From Kallipyga massiliensis ph2 (GTDB taxonomy: Bacteria; Bacillota; Clostridia; Tissierellales; Peptoniphilaceae), in assembly GCF_000311985.1 (NCBI RefSeq), contig NZ_HE978585.1, forward strand, positions 829,226 to 893,225: a stretch of 64,000 bases of DNA, read 5' to 3'. Shown one piece after another: positions 51,877 through 61,500 of the stretch (the stretch's first letter is position 1; each line of letters starts with the position of its first letter). Both the position numbers and the translations under genes were made by a program. The notes beneath the pieces are model-generated. The model was not told the DNA's origin. It saw only the letters and a program-made list of their open reading frames with translations, and ran no database searches.

Positions 51877-52795
51877 CGTTCATTTCTCCTTTCACTTTTT
51901 CGTAAAGGGCAAAGACATCATCTTTTTGGGCCAGGCCCCGCGAGAAGGCGGACTGGGACCCGCAAGCGACAGAGAAAGCAAAGGCGTCCAGGGGAGCAAA
52001 GTCCTCGCATGAGGCATAGACAAAACCCGCCACCATGGAATCGCCGGATCCTACGGTATCAATAACTTTTCCTTTAGGAGCCGGGAGATAGAGGTCCTGG
52101 CCATCCGAGGAGAGGAAGTAGGCCCCCTCTCCGCCCAGGGAGATGATAATATTTTGGGCCCCCATTTTCTGAAGTTCCCGGCTGCCAGCCTTGATCTGGT
52201 CCAGGCCAACCACCTCATGGCCCAGGAGTTCTTCCAGTTCCCGCCGGTTGGGCTTGACCAGGAAGGGCCTGTAGGAGAGGGTGGAAGTCAGGCTTTCCCC
52301 GGTCGCATCCACAACAACCTCCACCCCTCTTCCGGCCAAGCTTTCCATGATTTTTTGGTAAAAGTCTTTGCCCAGGCTGGCAGGGATGGAGCCCGAAAGG
52401 AAGAGAAAGTCCCCGGACTTCACCCGGTCCAAACGGTCATAGAGAGCCTGGACTTCTTCCGGATCGATTTCCGGCCCCAAGCCGTTGATCTCGGTTTCTT
52501 CTCCCGCCTTGATTTTCAGGTTGATCCGGGTAAAGCCCCGGTTGACTTCAATGAAGTCAGTATTGATGTCCATTTCTTTCCGAAGAACCCGATCAATTTC
52601 TCTCCCGGAAAAGCCGGCGATATAGCCAAGGGCCAGGGATTCCATACCCAGGTTGTGGAGGAGACGGGAAACGTTGATTCCCTTTCCTCCCGGCAGGTAG
52701 TAGGCCCGGTCCATCCGGTTGGTCTCCCCTAAATTGATGTGGGGGATTTGGACAACCAGGTCAATGGCCGGGTTTAGAGTAAGCGTGTAGATCAT
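51863..52795 (-). CDS. fruK: 1-phosphofructokinase
   Basis: 310 residues, PfkB fold. MIYTLTLNPAIDL at the start, YYLPGGKGINVSRLL near 37-51 (sugar-binding GG), KPNRRELEELL in the middle and the catalytic anion-hole segment TVGSGDSMVAGF near 250. It phosphorylates fructose 1-phosphate. AAAGGGG precedes the ATG at 52795. A fruR repressor gene is not present next to it; a FemX-type gene takes the upstream place. Confidence 0.93.
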   Translation of the reverse strand: MIYTLTLNPAIDLVVQIPHINLGETNRMDRAYYLPGGKGINVSRLLHNLGMESLALGYIAGFSGREIDRVLRKEMDINTDFIEVNRGFTRINLKIKAGEETEINGLGPEIDPEEVQALYDRLDRVKSGDFLFLSGSIPASLGKDFYQKIMESLAGRGVEVVVDATGESLTSTLSYRPFLVKPNRRELEELLGHEVVGLDQIKAGSRELQKMGAQNIIISLGGEGAYFLSSDGQDLYLPAPKGKVIDTVGSGDSMVAGFVYASCEDFAPLDAFAFSVACGSQSAFSRGLAQKDDVFALYEKVKGEMNDENY

Positions 52796-52820
52796 AGGCC
52801 TTCCCCTTTCTTTTTCGGTT

Positions 52821-53840
52821 CTATTTCTTCTTCTGGACCTCCATAAAGGCCTCATAGGCATCCCGGTCCAGGATCCAGTCGAACTCACCGACAAACTCCC
52901 GGATTCCCCGCTCCCCGGTGAATTGCTTCTTGAAGCGGTAGAGGCCATCATCCTCATCCAAGGACCAGACCCCGGTCATGTCATATTCCTTATAACCGGC
53001 CCGGGTTGCATCTTCAATAGCCTTCCAGTTCATGGCGGTGGAGGCGTTGAGGTTCCGCTTCTCATTGGTCGAGGCCGCATAGAGATAGAGGGACTTATCG
53101 TTGTAGTTGATGACGATACAGGAGGCCAGGTGGTCCCCTTCATGGCTGGCTTCATAGAGATAGGTATTCTCATAGGCCTCGAAGAGGCGGTGGTAGTAGT
53201 CCTTGGGCCGGTAGCCGATTTCCTGGCGCTCGGCCATGATGCCGGTCATCTCATAGAAGCGGTCAAAGACCTCATCAAATCCCGGGTCATCCTTCTGATA
53301 AATCGCGATCTCCACCCCCTTCTTAAATGCCCGGCGGATCTTGGACCGGAAGCGACCCTCGAAGGTCATGATAAGATCTTCGGGATCCTGGTCCAGGTAG
53401 ACCACCATGTTGAGTCGGGGGTTGGAGAAGGAGTGGATGGGGCAGGACCGGGACCGGACAAGGAAACCCGCGTCTTCATAAAGCTTGATCAATTCTGCAT
53501 CATAGCGGGCCTCCGGGTCCAACCGGAGGAGGAAGCTCTTCCTCTCCTCCAGGACAGGCCGGGCCTCTTCCATTAATCGCTTGACCAGGTCGATATCATA
53601 GACATCACAGACCGGCCCCCTGACAGCATAGGAAAAAGAACCCTCAGGGTTATGGACCGAGATGATGGAGAGGGCGGCGACGATTTTCCCCTTCTCTTCG
53701 ACGGTCACATAGTCCGGGGTCCAGTTCTCCTTGACATGGGCCCAGTGGATGGACTGGTAAAGAACCCCATGGGGGGAGTGGGCAATAAAATCTTCGTACC
53801 GGGCCATGGCCCGGGGATCGGTCTGGTCAATAATGGGCAT
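52821..53840 (-). CDS. FemX/FemAB-type peptidoglycan aminoacyltransferase
   Basis: 339 residues with the FemABX layout: two GNAT-like halves. ARYEDFIAHSPHGVLYQS is at the start (usual 'f..f...h' region), SKIRRAFKKGVEI near 165 forms the typical central basic motif, and ASCIVINYNDKSLYLYAASTNEKR near 238-261 the second-half strand. There is no coiled-coil arm of obvious length. Such enzymes add the first residue of the peptidoglycan cross-bridge from aminoacyl-tRNA. AAAGGAG precedes the ATG at 53840. It shares a transcript with fruK by position but not by function. Confidence 0.85.
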   Translation of the reverse strand: MPIIDQTDPRAMARYEDFIAHSPHGVLYQSIHWAHVKENWTPDYVTVEEKGKIVAALSIISVHNPEGSFSYAVRGPVCDVYDIDLVKRLMEEARPVLEERKSFLLRLDPEARYDAELIKLYEDAGFLVRSRSCPIHSFSNPRLNMVVYLDQDPEDLIMTFEGRFRSKIRRAFKKGVEIAIYQKDDPGFDEVFDRFYEMTGIMAERQEIGYRPKDYYHRLFEAYENTYLYEASHEGDHLASCIVINYNDKSLYLYAASTNEKRNLNASTAMNWKAIEDATRAGYKEYDMTGVWSLDEDDGLYRFKKQFTGERGIREFVGEFDWILDRDAYEAFMEVQKKK

Positions 53841-54036
53841 TTTGTCTCCTTTTCTATTGAAGCAAGCAAAAGATACTTGGCCATCATGGGGAACAACTTA
53901 CTTCTTATTATACTATGACAAGCTTTTAAAGGGGAATTTGCCGGTGAGATGGGGTCACTTCAATGCTTTTGGTGGTTGCTCCTTCATGGTATACTTGAAA
54001 AAACAGGATTTATTTATAGTCTGGAGGTATGACATC

Positions 54037-56586
54037 ATGAAGAGAGGACGACTGTTTTTTATTTTGATTGCGATGATGGCCATCTTCGCTTTTCCCTTAT
54101 GGGGAGGGGCAAGGGCAGAGGGGGAGCCGGCTCCTTCTCCATCAAATGACCTAAGCGGTATTATTGCAGATATCCAAATGCTAACCGGTAACCAGGACCG
54201 CTTTGGAAAAGAGGCGATCGCCTATTCCAATTCTATGCTTAAGATTAAGCTTTCTTATCAAAAGAAGCCCGGACTGACCATTCAGAAAGGCGATACATTA
54301 AGCATTAAGCTGGTCCCTGAGGATTTCAGCAAGTCATTTCTTCATATGGAGTACACTACCTCTATCCTCAATGAATTGATCGATAAGAACCAAGATCCAC
54401 CGATTAAGGTGGCTGATCTGGACATGACAGGGAGAAGGGGAGTTGATTTTACTTTCACCGGGGAGGCAGAGGAGTTTGAAGCGTCTCTAGACTTGCCGTT
54501 TGAGATTATGAATCCTAGGGTCACAAAATACTTTAATGATCACCCTGGAGAGCAAGAAGTCACCTTTAAGTACAAATTACAGGTCAACAACAAAGACACC
54601 GACAAGACGGTGGAATATACCATTAAGAAAGCAGCACCACAGGATGCCACACAGAAATTTGAAAAAACAAGAGGAGCCTATAACCAGGAAGGCCAATTAG
54701 GAGATGGGAATTTCATATTTAACATAAGGATTGATACCGAGCTTCGATCCCCAAATGAATATGTCATCTATGATACACCTGATATTAACTTAGGCTTTGA
54801 TGGGGATTTACGGATTTATGATGGCGAAAAGCCTAAAGATTTAACGACTGCTATTTTCCGCAATGAGAATACGGATCCCAGTAAGGAATTTACTTGGTTT
54901 AAAGAGAATGAAAACGGAACAATCGTTAAAGTTTATGACGTTTATTTTTTGACCAAAGATCCTCTTGTTGAAAACGGCATCCGTATTTCAGCCTGGGATG
55001 AAAAGACCTTGGAATTTCATCGTGATGATGTCGAGAACGGGGTCCTGAAGAGCATGGACACGGCAACGGTTCCCAAGGAAATTCTCCTGGAAAAACCCTT
55101 GGGTTCTCCCCTGACTCCTGGAGAAGAAGAAAAAATTGAAGCGGCCGGTGGTCTATACAAGAAGGTGGGCAAGGGGTTTAAGGTGACCATTTCTGACTAT
55201 AAGAGCCAGTATTTAACGAAAGGTGGTCACCTAACCTTCCATTATCGTATGGGGATTAAAAACCCATCAACTGAGCTGGACCAGGATGGACATCCGATTT
55301 ATAAAAACTTTGCCAGCTATTATGCCCAGGAAATTCCTAACTGCAAACCGGGGGATGAGAATTGTACTCCCTTTATCTGTGAAAAGACAAAGAAGGAAGA
55401 TTATGGGTCTCCTGAAAGACCGGCAGTAGGGGTTGTTAAACCGGGAACGATCGGTGCAGATGTTATTGTTCCGGAAACCGGTTTTACTAAGGTAGAGGCG
55501 GACAATGAGGGGAACCCCCTGGAAAACAAGCCTCTGGCCGGTGCAAGCTTCACCATTTATCAGTCAAATGCACAAGGTATAAAGGGTGATGTGGCCAAAA
55601 ATAGAGAGGGTCAATCTCTGGAAAATTTAGTCACGGATAAGGATGGGAAGCTGACAAAAGGCGGAAAGAAAATTCCTCTAACCTTAAACACGGGATATTA
55701 TCTTTTTACGGAGCTTTCTGCACCGAAAGATTATGAAATCATCAAGCAAGATACTGTCTTTGCCGTGGGTTATAAGGCCCGGACTTTATTGATCGCTAAC
55801 AAGAGTACCAAGGCTCCCCCGGCTTCCGAGGATCCTCAACCCATTACCCTGGAAGGGGACCAGGGTCTCGGTCTTGTAAAAAAGGTGGAAGGTAAAGATA
55901 CGGATGAAAGCTTCTCCTTTGTCATCAAGCCGGAGGCTTCGAATCCGTCCGGATCTTCCTTGACTGACCAGCTAACCCTAGCAACAAAAGGTGAAATTAA
56001 GGACGGGCAAAGTCAGAGGCTATCTTTTCCTGCAGTTACCTTCGAGAAAGAGGGACGCTATCAATTTACAGTGACCGAGAAAAAGGGAAAGTCCTCAGGA
56101 TGGACCTATGATCAAAGCGAAAAAACCATCACTGTTCTTGTCACACAGAATGCCTCTGGTGAATTAGAGGCGAAAGTGACCGGGAATATGCCGGTGTTCA
56201 CTAACACCTATACCAAGTCATCAACGGAGGAACCCAATCCGGATAAACCCAACCCGGATAAGCCCAATCCCGACAAACCCAATCCGGATAAACCTAACCC
56301 GGACAAACCAAATCCCGACAAACCGAACTCGGACAAACCAAATCCCATCAAGCCCAACCCGGATAAGCCCAATCCGACTAGGCCGAACACAGATAAAACA
56401 AATCCCGAAAGGCCTAGGACGGAAGGGCAGAATGAGAAAAGTCCGGCCAAGCAGACAGATGGCAAAGCAAAAGCTCCGAACACAGGAGACTTGAATATGC
56501 TGGCCACATCAACTCTGCTCGGTCTCAGCAGTTTAGCCTTTGTAGCAATTAATCGTAAGAAAAAGGCAAACCATCACCAGCACTAA
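54037..56586 (+). CDS. Sortase-type surface adhesin with Cna-B and pilin-isopeptide domains
   Basis: 849 residues. A signal peptide (MKRGRLFFILIAMMAIFAF, cleavage near ARA) is followed by a 400-residue region like the N-terminal ligand-binding folds of MSCRAMM adhesins (for example FSKSFLHMEYTT and DYKSQYLTKGGHLTFHYRM). A SpaA/Cna-B-type domain follows (about 480-575, GASFTIYQSN ... GYYLFTELSAPKDYEI), then a streptococcal-pilin isopeptide domain (about 610-725, SFSFVIKPEAS ... GRYQFTVTEKKG). About twenty PNPDK-type repeats (about 730-795) would span the wall. The anchor is APNTG (813-817) instead of LPXTG, then a helix and a basic tail. GGAGG lies 9 bp before ATG 54037. Partly A+T-rich, so possibly acquired. 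Confidence 0.85.
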   Translation: MKRGRLFFILIAMMAIFAFPLWGGARAEGEPAPSPSNDLSGIIADIQMLTGNQDRFGKEAIAYSNSMLKIKLSYQKKPGLTIQKGDTLSIKLVPEDFSKSFLHMEYTTSILNELIDKNQDPPIKVADLDMTGRRGVDFTFTGEAEEFEASLDLPFEIMNPRVTKYFNDHPGEQEVTFKYKLQVNNKDTDKTVEYTIKKAAPQDATQKFEKTRGAYNQEGQLGDGNFIFNIRIDTELRSPNEYVIYDTPDINLGFDGDLRIYDGEKPKDLTTAIFRNENTDPSKEFTWFKENENGTIVKVYDVYFLTKDPLVENGIRISAWDEKTLEFHRDDVENGVLKSMDTATVPKEILLEKPLGSPLTPGEEEKIEAAGGLYKKVGKGFKVTISDYKSQYLTKGGHLTFHYRMGIKNPSTELDQDGHPIYKNFASYYAQEIPNCKPGDENCTPFICEKTKKEDYGSPERPAVGVVKPGTIGADVIVPETGFTKVEADNEGNPLENKPLAGASFTIYQSNAQGIKGDVAKNREGQSLENLVTDKDGKLTKGGKKIPLTLNTGYYLFTELSAPKDYEIIKQDTVFAVGYKARTLLIANKSTKAPPASEDPQPITLEGDQGLGLVKKVEGKDTDESFSFVIKPEASNPSGSSLTDQLTLATKGEIKDGQSQRLSFPAVTFEKEGRYQFTVTEKKGKSSGWTYDQSEKTITVLVTQNASGELEAKVTGNMPVFTNTYTKSSTEEPNPDKPNPDKPNPDKPNPDKPNPDKPNPDKPNSDKPNPIKPNPDKPNPTRPNTDKTNPERPRTEGQNEKSPAKQTDGKAKAPNTGDLNMLATSTLLGLSSLAFVAINRKKKANHHQH

Positions 56587-56638
56587 AGAGAGTTGACCCA
56601 CCCATGAGGAGGAGCCACCTGTATTCCTGTAAGCAGAA

Positions 56639-56675
56639 AGAAGCCCAGATTGTCAACCAATCTGGGCTTCTTTTA
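56639..56675. terminator. Bidirectional terminator after the adhesin gene
   Basis: 14-bp stem AGAAGCCCAGATTG / CAATCTGGGCTTCT with a TCAAC loop and T-run; it also lies just beyond the stop of the convergent reductase gene. Confidence 0.9.
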
Positions 56676-56737
56676 TTTTTAAAGAATAGTCAATAGGATA
56701 TTGTGTTTATAAGAACACTTGCCCGGGTCTTGATCCA

Positions 56738-57667
56738 TTAGGGCAAGAATTTCCCCGAAGCCAGGTAGAGTTCATACCACTCCTGGTGGGTTAGACGGAT
56801 GGAGAGGGCTTCGGTGGATTCCTTGAGGTGGCCGGGATTCATGGTGCCGACAATCACCTGCATATTGGCGGGGTGGCGGAGGATCCAGGCTAGGGCGATA
56901 GCTGCCTTAGTCACGCCATATTTTTTCGCTAGCTTGTCCAGACCGGCGTTGAGTTCCGGATAGTCAGGATGGTCCAGGAAGCAGCCGCCGATCATCCCGT
57001 ATTGGAGGGGGGACCAGGCCTGGATGGTGATGTCGTGGAGACGGCAATAGTCCAGAAGGCCGTTGTCCCGGTCTATAGACCGGTCCGTTGAAAGATTGTT
57101 GATGTAGAAGGCCTGGTCGATGAGCTGGGATTGTTCCAGAGAAAGCTGGAGCTGGTTGATGACTAGGGGTTGGCGGACATACTTGCGGAGGACCTCCACC
57201 ATCATGGGCGGGACATTGCTGAGGCCGAAATGGCGGACCTTGCCCGAGAACTCCAGGAGGTCAAAGGCCTCGGCCACTTCCTCGGGATCATAGAGGAGGT
57301 CTGGGCGGTGCAAGAGGAGGACGTCCAGGTAATCCAGTCCCATTCTGTCCAGGCTCTCGTCTACGCTTTCCAGGATGTTTTCCTTGGTCCAATCAAATTC
57401 ATTTCGGTCGAAGCAAAGGCCGCACTTGGTCTGGACGACCAGGTCTTCCCGTTGAAGGCGGGAAGCCTTTAAAGCCTCCCCGAAACGGGTCTCAGCTAGG
57501 CCGTCGGTGTAACAGGTTGCATTATCGAAGAAGTTGATGCCCAGGTCAACCGCTGTTTCCAGCATTCCTGCCGCATCCTTGGCAGAAAGCTCCGGCATCC
57601 GCATGCAGCCGAGGATCATCCGGGAGACATCTAGTGGGCCATTGACAATGTTGATCGTTTGCATCAT
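56738..57667 (-). CDS. Aldo/keto reductase
   Basis: 309 residues, TIM-barrel NADPH-dependent oxidoreductase close to the YdhF branch. The catalytic tetrad can be placed: D48/Y53 in FFDNATCYTDG, the lysine in VVQTKCGLCF and the histidine in DVLLLHRPD. Cofactor-binding motifs VIVGTMNPGHL and the downstream E are near the C-terminus. The substrate is unknown. AAAGGAAGGG precedes the ATG at 57667 (57664 also possible). A conventional core-composition gene at the border of the haem region. Confidence 0.88.
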   Translation of the reverse strand: MMQTINIVNGPLDVSRMILGCMRMPELSAKDAAGMLETAVDLGINFFDNATCYTDGLAETRFGEALKASRLQREDLVVQTKCGLCFDRNEFDWTKENILESVDESLDRMGLDYLDVLLLHRPDLLYDPEEVAEAFDLLEFSGKVRHFGLSNVPPMMVEVLRKYVRQPLVINQLQLSLEQSQLIDQAFYINNLSTDRSIDRDNGLLDYCRLHDITIQAWSPLQYGMIGGCFLDHPDYPELNAGLDKLAKKYGVTKAAIALAWILRHPANMQVIVGTMNPGHLKESTEALSIRLTHQEWYELYLASGKFLP

Positions 57668-57773
57668 TTCCCTTCCTTTCTTTCTCTCTTTGTTTTTACC
57701 CTATAGATCGGAAATGGCACATGGACATGTATTGTGGCGAAAGTTTAAAAATGTAATGTAGCAAGACAAAAGA

Positions 57774-58094
57774 ATGGGATTTTCCATTCATACTATTCAG
57801 GTAGACAACGGCTTAGAATTTGTGAACGACAATGATCGCACCAATCGGGAAAGTCGCTTTGAGTTGGCGGTAAGGGAAAAAGGTTGGGCTCTGCGAAGGA
57901 CAAGACCCTATTCGCCGTGGCAAAACGGGAGAGTGGAGAGAAGCCATCGAGAAGATGGGAAAATCCTGTATAATCGACACATTTTTACAAGAAAAAAAGA
58001 TTTAATGAGTCAGGTGAAAAAGCATGAGCGACGTTACAATACGACAGCTAAATACGTTCTGAATTTCAAAAGCCCGGAAGAGATTGTGCAATAG
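57774..58094 (+). pseudogene. Transposase C-terminal remnant (IS481/IS3-like integrase core)
   Basis: 106 residues with only the end of the DDE catalytic domain: second aspartate in IQVDNGLEFVN, catalytic glutamate in PYSPWQNGRVERSHRED, and the tail RRYNTTAKYVLNFKSPEEI. The frame is closed by a stop just upstream (57759) and the rest of the transposase is absent. The pattern RRTRPYSPWQNGRVERSH fits the IS481 group. It marks the left border of the haem locus. Confidence 0.75.
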
Positions 58095-58335
58095 TATTTT
58101 GAAGGCTCAGTCGCTTAGGCTACTGTTTTTCCCGGTTAAAAAGAATAGGCGCTTGCTTTCTCCCGGTCAAGGGACGCTCACTATGTTCATTCTTCGCCTT
58201 TGACAAGTCGAAAGCAAGTGCCTGAGAAATAACCGTCGAAAAAAAGGATAATTGTGTCAGATGCATCTTAAGAAGAATGTGTAACATATGTCTTGACAGT
58301 TAAGAGTTATGTACAATTGTCTTGACAGTCAAGTC
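58095..58335. other. Noncoding region between the transposase remnant and the haem promoter
   Basis: No gene. GCGCTTGCTTTC (about 58150) and GAAAGCAAGTGC (58210) form a long imperfect hairpin, the probable terminator or end structure of the old element. The motif GTCTTGACAG occurs three times between 58290 and 58340 in slightly different contexts, which looks like remains of the element's terminal repeats. Confidence 0.5.
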
Positions 58336-58364
58336 TTGACAAACGTGTTTTCCTGGGATAGTAT
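58336..58364 (+). promoter_or_regulatory. Promoter of the haem-uptake operon
   Basis: Consensus -35 TTGACA (58336-58341), 17-bp spacer, -10 TAGTAT (58359-58364). Start expected near 58371, directly before the first operator. Confidence 0.8.
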
Positions 58365-58374
58365 TTTGTAGTGT

Positions 58375-58390
58375 GTTAGCACATGCTAAT
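58375..58390. promoter_or_regulatory. Palindromic operator 1 (TTAGC-N4-GCTAA)
   Basis: GTTAGCACATGCTAAT: arms TTAGC/GCTAA around ACAT, placed at the expected transcription start. A repressor bound here would block the promoter. Confidence 0.65.
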
Positions 58391-58434
58391 AGAGAAAAGA
58401 ACACTTGGTCGCCTTTCGAAGGCAGCTCTCATTG

Positions 58435-58452
58435 AGTTAGCCATAGCTAACT
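58435..58452. promoter_or_regulatory. Palindromic operator 2 (AGTTAGC-N4-GCTAACT)
   Basis: Perfect 7-bp arms AGTTAGC and GCTAACT with CATA between. Same core as operator 1, centre to centre about 61 bp, in the leader of the haem operon. The half-site resembles those of DtxR/IdeR-type metal repressors. Confidence 0.7.
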
Positions 58453-58514
58453 AATAGAATATTACATACTTTTGAATACATCGCTAAAAGATGTATTTCT
58501 GCGGGGAGGAGAAT

Positions 58515-61500
58515 ATGGTTTTAGAAAAACATGAGCCGCGTATTTTTTGGCAAACCGTAGCGATGGTTATGGCTTTCGCGTTACTTATAGTTTCTATCGG
58601 CACGGGAAAAGCTTTTGCTGCGGAGGAAAAGAATACTTTTGAAGTACCTGTTAAATTGATGCACGCCTATGAAAAAAGTCAACCCTCCATGGGCAATCCG
58701 GCGATGCATCAAACTGCCGTTATTACGGAAACCAAAGATGGAGCAGATATTGAACTGCAATTTACGGCTTTAGACTTTATGAATATGCATGGCCATTTAT
58801 TGAAGCTCTATGCTTGGGATGGAGAACCGGCGCCCGAACGAAACGACACCTGTAAGGAAACCAAGGTGATAGCAGAGGAAAAAGATGCGGGGTTGGATGG
58901 AAAGCAGATGGTTTTCCCCTCGAAGATTGTCATTCATCGCTCATTGCTGCGAGAAAAAGAATTTTATGTGCGTGTGCGTGTGGATGCTATGGACAGTATC
59001 GCCGGTGGTGACGGCAAGGGAGAGCAAAACGCCCGTTTGGTCTTTGACTATTCCAAGGCCCCGGCTGCGCCGGCAGGAGCAAAGATCGCTCAAGAAGCAC
59101 CGGATGCGAAAACACCTCAGGAAGAAAAACATACGACGGTTAACAAAAACTATGATCTTTCCACGTTAAAAGATGGCAATTACACCGTAAAGATCGATTT
59201 ATGGCATATGCATGAGGATCGCCCCTCCATGGGAAACGGCTCCATGAATCATTTAGCGTTAATAAAAGTCAAAAACGGAAAAGTCGAATGCCAATTCACC
59301 GTACATCCCATGGGCGTCAGCGGGATTATTGCCTCTCTGATTACCTTTCAATATCCGGATGAACAGGGCAACTTAGCCTTTGCAGAGGCGGTAGAGAAAA
59401 AATTGGAGGGTGGGAAGGCCAGCAAATTTAGCTTTCCTCTCTACAAGGGGGAAGAGTTCATGCACTGCATGGTTGACCCTAATGTTGCGGCCATGGGAAA
59501 CAAACCGGTGGACGCGCGGCTCCGCTTCTATTGGGATACGCTGGAGAAAGTGAGTGACACCTTCGTTCTTGAAGGCAGCACAGAAACCTCTTATGGCGAT
59601 GTCTACACTCCGCCGGTGGATCAAACAGACGAAGCGTCCGGTATCCGTCTCTTAGCCGACGAACGTGTGTTGGCAAGCGGCGCGGTTTTAAAAGTTGAGG
59701 AAGTAAAAGATGGTGCGCTATTCCAAAAGGCGGCAGATTTTGGCAAAAAGCATAGCCTCGATTTAAAACTGTACAAAATTGATTTTGTAGACGACACAGG
59801 CAGTCCGTTAAAGCCGGTGCGCCAGATTCGCCTGCAGTTTCCGCTGCCGAAGAATGCGAAAGCAGAAAAATGCCAAATTATAAATTTTGCGGAAGATGGC
59901 ACGCCAAATCCTCTGCAAGCAAAGAATGTAGAAGGAAAAATGGAAATTGTTACGGCAGCCGATGGCTATTACGCGGTTGCCATGCCGCAATCTGCAGCGA
60001 TTCCGGCATGGGCATTTTTTGGAGCGTCCATTGTATTCTTACTTGTTATAATCGCGCTGATTATGCGACAGAAAAAACAAGGCAAGAAGAGTACAGCTGC
60101 ACTCGCACTGTGCCTTATCGTCGGGTTAAGCACACAACTGTTCTTTCTGCCTGTAACGGGTCATGCCGCTGCGGCAGCACCGGAAAACGGGTCGTATATT
60201 ACGCGTATTTTCGGATCCTATCTCAACCCCGAAACGGGGAAGACGGAGGATGGCGGCACACAAAACGCCGCCATCGGTGAGGGAATGGTGGATGGCGTTG
60301 TTACACCTTCCGATCCTGCCGGCGGTTTTAACAGTGTATTTCAAAAACCGGCGCCGGGAGAGGAAAAATATGCCGACGCCCTGATCGAAAAACGCTTAGA
60401 TGGCAAGATGTTTGCGACGATTCGCTTGTATCTCATGAACTTCATCAACTTCAGTGAAGAAGACGGTCCGTTTTTTAAAGTTCAACAAAAGGACGGCACA
60501 TACCAAAAAACACCATACCAAATTACCAAAAGTCAGATGCAAGGAGTAGATGGGATCAATTATAGTGATTTCCGTTTTGAGGTACCGGCTGAGAAATTTA
60601 ATTGCTCCATTGAAATGTTTGTTAATCCCATGGGGCGCGCTGTGAAGTATTTTGTTATATCGACGGGCGAGCTCCAGAAGGGCAATAAGGACTTCAATGA
60701 CTACTTCGCTCAAGATGACGCCTATTATTTAAAGAAAAAACAACAGGAAAAGATGCTTTTGATTGGTGGGGGTGTGGCTGTAGTTGCCATCATTGCCGCA
60801 GTGTGGTTTGTAAAAAAAAACAAAACTAAAAAACAGATCCTGAGCGCTTTTCTGCTTCTTTTGCTGGTGCCTTCTCTTAGCGCCTGCGCCGGCAAAGGCC
60901 CGGTTTATTCGGAACGTCAGCTTCCGGAAATCGGAAACGGCATTGAAGTACCGGAAGAGTATTTAAAGGACGAAACCGACCTGAATGCCGTCAATAAAGA
61001 TAAAAAATCAGAACCCGAAGGGCAGGAACGCGTAGTTTGCACCTCGGTTGCTTTATGCGAAATGATGAATCGCCTGGACGTTCACTTAGTCGGCCGTCCG
61101 TCAACGAAATTGCATCGCATGCCGCCGCGCTACGACAATACTGTGCAAATTGGCATGCCCATGAATCCGAACATGGAAGTCATCTATTCGCTAAAACCCA
61201 CGGTAGTCTATTGCCCGGATACATTGCAGGACTGGTTGAAAGAAGGCTTTGAAAAGCACCATCTGCCCATCTCTTTTGTGGATCTTCGCAGTGTGGAAGG
61301 ACTCTATCGCTCCGTGGAAACAATCGGTAAGCGCTTTGGAAAAAGCGAAAATGTGCAGAAATTGCTGAAAGAATACCATGATTTTTTAGCCGAGTATCAG
61401 GAAGCCACAAAGGGCATGAAAAAGCCTCGCGTTTTGCTTTTGATGGGATTACCCGGATCGTATGTTGTGGCAACCCCGCGTTCCTACGTAGGAAGCTTAT

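Noticed and set aside
53960..54000. TATACT before the adhesin gene as a certain promoter
   Set aside because: The nearest -35-like TTGGTG is spaced too short; left unannotated.
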